A program made the translations under genes and the position numbers. Shown here piece after piece: positions 4,948 through 7,383 of a DNA stretch of 7,383 bases; position 1 is the stretch's first letter; the number at the start of each line of letters is the position of its first letter. This DNA is from Candidatus Omnitrophota bacterium (GTDB taxonomy: Bacteria; Omnitrophota; Gorgyraeia; B26-G9), in NCBI GenBank assembly GCA_003645745.1, contig QNCH01000077.1, positions 1 through 7,383 on the forward strand, read 5' to 3'. The notes beneath the pieces were generated by a model that ran no database searches, was not told where the DNA came from, and saw nothing but the letters and a program-made list of their open reading frames with translations.

Positions 4948-4975
4948 TTTACATACACAATATTCTGTGTAATTT
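4948..4975 (+). promoter_or_regulatory. Candidate proximal promoter for the tRNA-hom-thrC unit
   Basis: TTTACA (4948-4953) is followed after 16 nt by TAATTT (4970-4975). Transcription would begin close to 4982, about 8 nt before the tRNA, which suits a short tRNA leader. I prefer it slightly over the site at 4854-4882. Nothing else of note is visible between 4845 and the tRNA. Confidence 0.35.
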
Positions 4976-4989
4976 TGTGTTAAAAATTT

Positions 4990-5067
4990 CGGGGCGTGGC
5001 GCAGTTTGGCTAGCGCGCTTGAATGGGGTTCAAGAGGTCGACAGTTCAAGTCTGTCCGCCCCGACCA
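4990..5067 (+). tRNA. tRNA-Pro (anticodon GGG)
   Basis: A complete cloverleaf can be drawn. The acceptor stem is CGGGGCG (4990-4996) with CGCCCCG (5057-5063), and the D stem is GCGC (4999-5002) with GCGC (5013-5016). The anticodon stem is CTTGA (5018-5022) with TCAAG (5030-5034). The loop ATGGGGT places GGG at 5025-5027 with G37 after it. The variable loop has five bases, and the T stem is GACAG with CTGTC around TTCAAGT. Discriminator A (5064) and an encoded CCA (5065-5067) finish it. The C1-G72 pair and A73 are standard bacterial proline identity marks. It reads CCC and CCU codons. The hom start is only 13 nt downstream, so both are probably on one transcript. Confidence 0.97.
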
Positions 5068-5080
5068 GATAATTTTAAAT

Positions 5081-6376
5081 ATGCAGACTGTTAATATCGG
5101 ACTAATCGGTTTTGGCACAATAGGCAAAGGTGTAGTTAAAATTCTTTGCAACAAACAAGCGCTTTTATCTGAAAAATTAGGGGTAAATTTAGCGCTCAAA
5201 TTTGTTTGTGATCAGGATATTACAACTTCAAGAGGTGTTTCGCTTGAAAAGGATATTTTAACTACAGATGTTTCTAAAGTGCTTTGTGACCCCCAGATTC
5301 AGGTTGTAATTGAGCTTATTGGAGGCATTCAGCCTGCAAAGGATTTTATACTTAAAGCTTTAGAAAATAAAAAATATGTGATTACCGCGAATAAGGCTTT
5401 GTTAGCAGAATGCGGGGATGAAATTTTTGCCGCAGCTTACGCGAATGGCGTGGATGTATATTTTGAAGCAAGTGTTGGCGGCGGCATACCGGTAATTAAA
5501 GCATTAAGAGAAGGTTTAATCAGCAATAAAGTAAAAAGTATTTATAGTATTATTAATGGAACATCTAATTACATCCTTTCGATGATGTCGCAACAGGGCT
5601 GTGATTTTAAGACAAGCCTTAAGCAAGCGCAAGATAAAGGGTACGCGGAAAAAGACCCTGATTTGGATATTAATGGGCTTGATTCAGCGCATAAGATTGC
5701 GATTTTATCAAGAATGTGTTTTAGGCAGAAAATTGAATTTAAAGATATTTTTGTGCAAGGGATTAGTAATATTGCTTTAGACGATATTCGTTACGCGGAA
5801 GAATTGGAATTTAAAATAAAGCTTTTAGCAATTGCTAAGCAAAATGAAGAATATCTCGATGTTCGGGTGCATCCTGCTTTTTTGCCAAAAAAACATTTGT
5901 TATCTAATGTTGAGGGTGTTTTTAATGCTGTTTTTATTAACACTGATTTAGCAGGGGAAATGCTCTTTTACGGCAGGGGAGCAGGAGAATTGCCAACAGC
6001 AAGCGCGGTAGTGAGCGATTTTTGTGATATTGTAAAAAGGTTAAGTCTGCCTCAGGCTTTAGATCAGCAAGATGTTGATTTAAAGGCGCGGATAAAAAAA
6101 GTCAGTACGATTACTGATATTTCTACACGTTATTATATTCGTTTTTTAGCTGTTGATGAACCAGGAGTATTAGCTAAAATAGCAAATATTTTAGGCCGTT
6201 TGCGGATCAGTATACATAGTGTTATGCAAAAGGGGAGGCGGCAGAGTGGTGTGCCGATTGTAATGATGACGCATAAAGCAAAAGAAGCTGATGTGCAGGA
6301 GGCATTGATACAAATGAATTCTTTAAACGTGATTAAAGCTGCACCAGTAGTTATTCGTATAGAAGATGGAGAATAA
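5081..6376 (+). CDS. hom: Homoserine dehydrogenase
   Basis: This 431-residue enzyme reduces L-aspartate 4-semialdehyde to L-homoserine with NAD(P)H, the branch point to threonine and methionine. The N-terminal Rossmann domain has GFGTIG (10-15) and TANKALLA (102-109). The catalytic domain has EASVGGGIP (129-137) and NGTSNYIL (159-166). The full family signature spans A183 to K205 (GYAEKDPDLDINGLD), with D201 and K205 matching the catalytic Asp-Lys pair. GRGAGELPTASAV (298-310) follows. A C-terminal ACT domain (about 349-427, with DEPGVLAKIANIL) suggests feedback control by threonine. It is a monofunctional enzyme, with no aspartokinase part. ATG 5081 is chosen because the frame upstream reads through the tRNA. 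No Shine-Dalgarno precedes it. thrC follows after 3 nt. Confidence 0.97.
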   Translation: MQTVNIGLIGFGTIGKGVVKILCNKQALLSEKLGVNLALKFVCDQDITTSRGVSLEKDILTTDVSKVLCDPQIQVVIELIGGIQPAKDFILKALENKKYVITANKALLAECGDEIFAAAYANGVDVYFEASVGGGIPVIKALREGLISNKVKSIYSIINGTSNYILSMMSQQGCDFKTSLKQAQDKGYAEKDPDLDINGLDSAHKIAILSRMCFRQKIEFKDIFVQGISNIALDDIRYAEELEFKIKLLAIAKQNEEYLDVRVHPAFLPKKHLLSNVEGVFNAVFINTDLAGEMLFYGRGAGELPTASAVVSDFCDIVKRLSLPQALDQQDVDLKARIKKVSTITDISTRYYIRFLAVDEPGVLAKIANILGRLRISIHSVMQKGRRQSGVPIVMMTHKAKEADVQEALIQMNSLNVIKAAPVVIRIEDGE

Positions 6377-6379
6377 CCG

Positions 6380-7383
6380 ATGAATCCAAACAAATGGCTC
6401 GGAGTGCTTAATTTTTATCGTGAGTTTTTGCCGGTAACAGGCGATACTCCAATTATAAGTTTAAATGAGGGCAATACCCCTTTAATTTATGCGCCTAAAT
6501 TAAGTGCTTTAGTTGGTAAGAATGTAAAAGTATTTTTAAAATATGAAGGCTTAAATCCAACTGGTTCTTTTAAAGACCGCGGCATGACAATGGCTATTTC
6601 TAAGGCAAAGGAACAGGGGAGTTGCGCGGTTATGTGCGCTTCTACAGGAAATACTTCCGCGTCTGCTGCTGCTTTTAGCGCCAGGTGCGGGTTAAAGTGT
6701 ATTGTTTTAATCCCTAAAGGCGCGATTGCTTTAGGTAAACTATCTCAAGCTCTGATTCATGGAGCTTGTGTTTTAGCAGTAGATGGTAATTTTGACACAG
6801 CTCTTGAAATAGTCAGAGAAATAACCAGTAAGTATCCTATAACATTAGTTAATTCAATTAATCCTTTTCGTATTGAGGGACAGAAAACCGCGGCTTTTGA
6901 AATTTGTGATTGTTTAGGTTTTGCGCCTGATTTTCTCGCGATTCCTGTAGGTAATGCCGGCAATATTACTGCTTATTGGAAAGGATTTAATGAATATAAG
7001 CAGAAAGGCAGGACTTTAGAGCTGCCAAAAATGTTAGGATTTCAGGCTGCAGGTTCTGCGCCTATAGTAAAGGGCAAGGTGATTAAGGATCCGCAGACTA
7101 TTGCTACAGCAATTAAAATCGGCAATCCAGCGAGTTGGAAAAAAGCTGAAAAAGCTAGAGATGAATCAGGCGGGTTGATTGCTGCGGTTACAGATGAGCA
7201 GATTTTGCGTGCGTACGAGATAATTGCTAAAACAGAAGGCGTTTTTGTTGAGCCTGCTTCTGCTGCTTCAGTTGCCGGGATTTTGCAATTGTCGCAAGAA
7301 GCTTATTTTAGCAAAGACAAAGAAATAGTTATTGTTTGTGTGTTAACCGGGCATGGTTTAAAGGATCCTGAATGTGCGGTTAA
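6380..7383 (+). CDS. thrC: Threonine synthase, 3' end cut by window edge
   Basis: The frame stays open to the window edge, giving 334 complete codons plus two bases. The TAA at the very end is out of frame. The enzyme is pyridoxal-phosphate dependent and turns O-phosphohomoserine into threonine. Visible marks are NEGNTPL (29-35), NPTGSFKDRGM (59-69) with K65 as the cofactor-binding lysine, CASTGNTSAS (87-96), the phosphate-binding GNAGN (191-195) and LTGHGLKDP (322-330). The short type found in Bacillus has about 350 residues, so only some 15-20 are missing. GGAG (6368-6371), inside the end of hom, gives good spacing to ATG 6380, and only 3 nt separate the genes, so they form an operon. Homoserine kinase is not seen and may lie downstream or elsewhere. 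Confidence 0.95.
   Translation, partial: MNPNKWLGVLNFYREFLPVTGDTPIISLNEGNTPLIYAPKLSALVGKNVKVFLKYEGLNPTGSFKDRGMTMAISKAKEQGSCAVMCASTGNTSASAAAFSARCGLKCIVLIPKGAIALGKLSQALIHGACVLAVDGNFDTALEIVREITSKYPITLVNSINPFRIEGQKTAAFEICDCLGFAPDFLAIPVGNAGNITAYWKGFNEYKQKGRTLELPKMLGFQAAGSAPIVKGKVIKDPQTIATAIKIGNPASWKKAEKARDESGGLIAAVTDEQILRAYEIIAKTEGVFVEPASAASVAGILQLSQEAYFSKDKEIVIVCVLTGHGLKDPECAV

Noticed and set aside
4990..5067. tRNA as an integration site for the accessory region
   Set aside because: The accessory DNA lies on the 5' side, no integrase is visible and no duplicate of the tRNA 3' end is found in the window.
5006..5080. Upstream extension of homoserine dehydrogenase
   Set aside because: The added codons are the tRNA-Pro sequence. 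The Rossmann motif begins at the normal distance from ATG 5081.
4927..5199. 90-codon open frame on the - strand
   Set aside because: It is antisense to the tRNA and the start of hom. Its GRTDLNCRPLEPHSSALAKLRHA stretch is the familiar false translation of a tRNA gene.

Overview
This AT-rich bacterial window has two contrasting halves. The right third (about 4990 to the end) looks like core chromosome: a proline tRNA (GGG anticodon), homoserine dehydrogenase and the first 334 codons of threonine synthase, packed on the + strand. The left two thirds look accessory: a two-glycosyltransferase locus, a HEPN/MNT toxin-antitoxin pair and a dense set of palindromic repeats. The low-GC coding style, the many copies of an ATTCCCGC hairpin repeat and the GT-C plus Dpm1-like glycosyltransferases would fit an uncultivated Gram-negative lineage such as Omnitrophota or Elusimicrobiota. 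That is a weak guess, since no taxonomic marker is present.

Layout. 1-708 holds no convincing gene. It has a 33-bp perfect inverted pair of the ATTCCCGC repeat, a long imperfect hairpin, a third repeat copy and one promoter-like site. 709-852 is a 47-residue single-pass membrane protein. 866-2728 is a polytopic GT-C glycosyltransferase (GT39/ArnT-like). 2706-3410 on the - strand is a Dpm1-like GT2 glycosyltransferase, converging on the previous gene with a 23-bp tail overlap. 3671-3982 and 3979-4365 encode MNT and HEPN proteins, overlapping by GTGA; imperfect direct repeats of about 45 bp flank the pair. 4462-4804 is a repeat nest: a rearranged hairpin repeat, then a 295-bp element with 16-bp terminal inverted repeats (TIRs), which contains a second 183-bp element with 24-bp TIRs. 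The tRNA, hom and thrC follow.

How the genes work together. The GT2 enzyme probably makes a polyprenyl-phosphate sugar in the cytoplasm. The GT-C enzyme could use such a lipid-linked sugar on the outer face of the membrane. hom and thrC catalyse the first and last steps from aspartate semialdehyde to threonine; homoserine kinase is not in the window.

The most interesting signal is the inner 183-bp palindrome. Of 12 transition-type differences between its arms, 11 fall in the direction that keeps G-U pairs in a - strand transcript. This suggests selection on an RNA hairpin rather than simple decay of an inverted repeat. Other points of note are the element-in-element insertion with an apparent ATA target duplication, reuse of the inner element's end as a palindrome where the two glycosyltransferase genes meet, the repeat-flanked toxin-antitoxin cassette, and a hom gene starting 13 nt after the tRNA CCA with no Shine-Dalgarno sequence.
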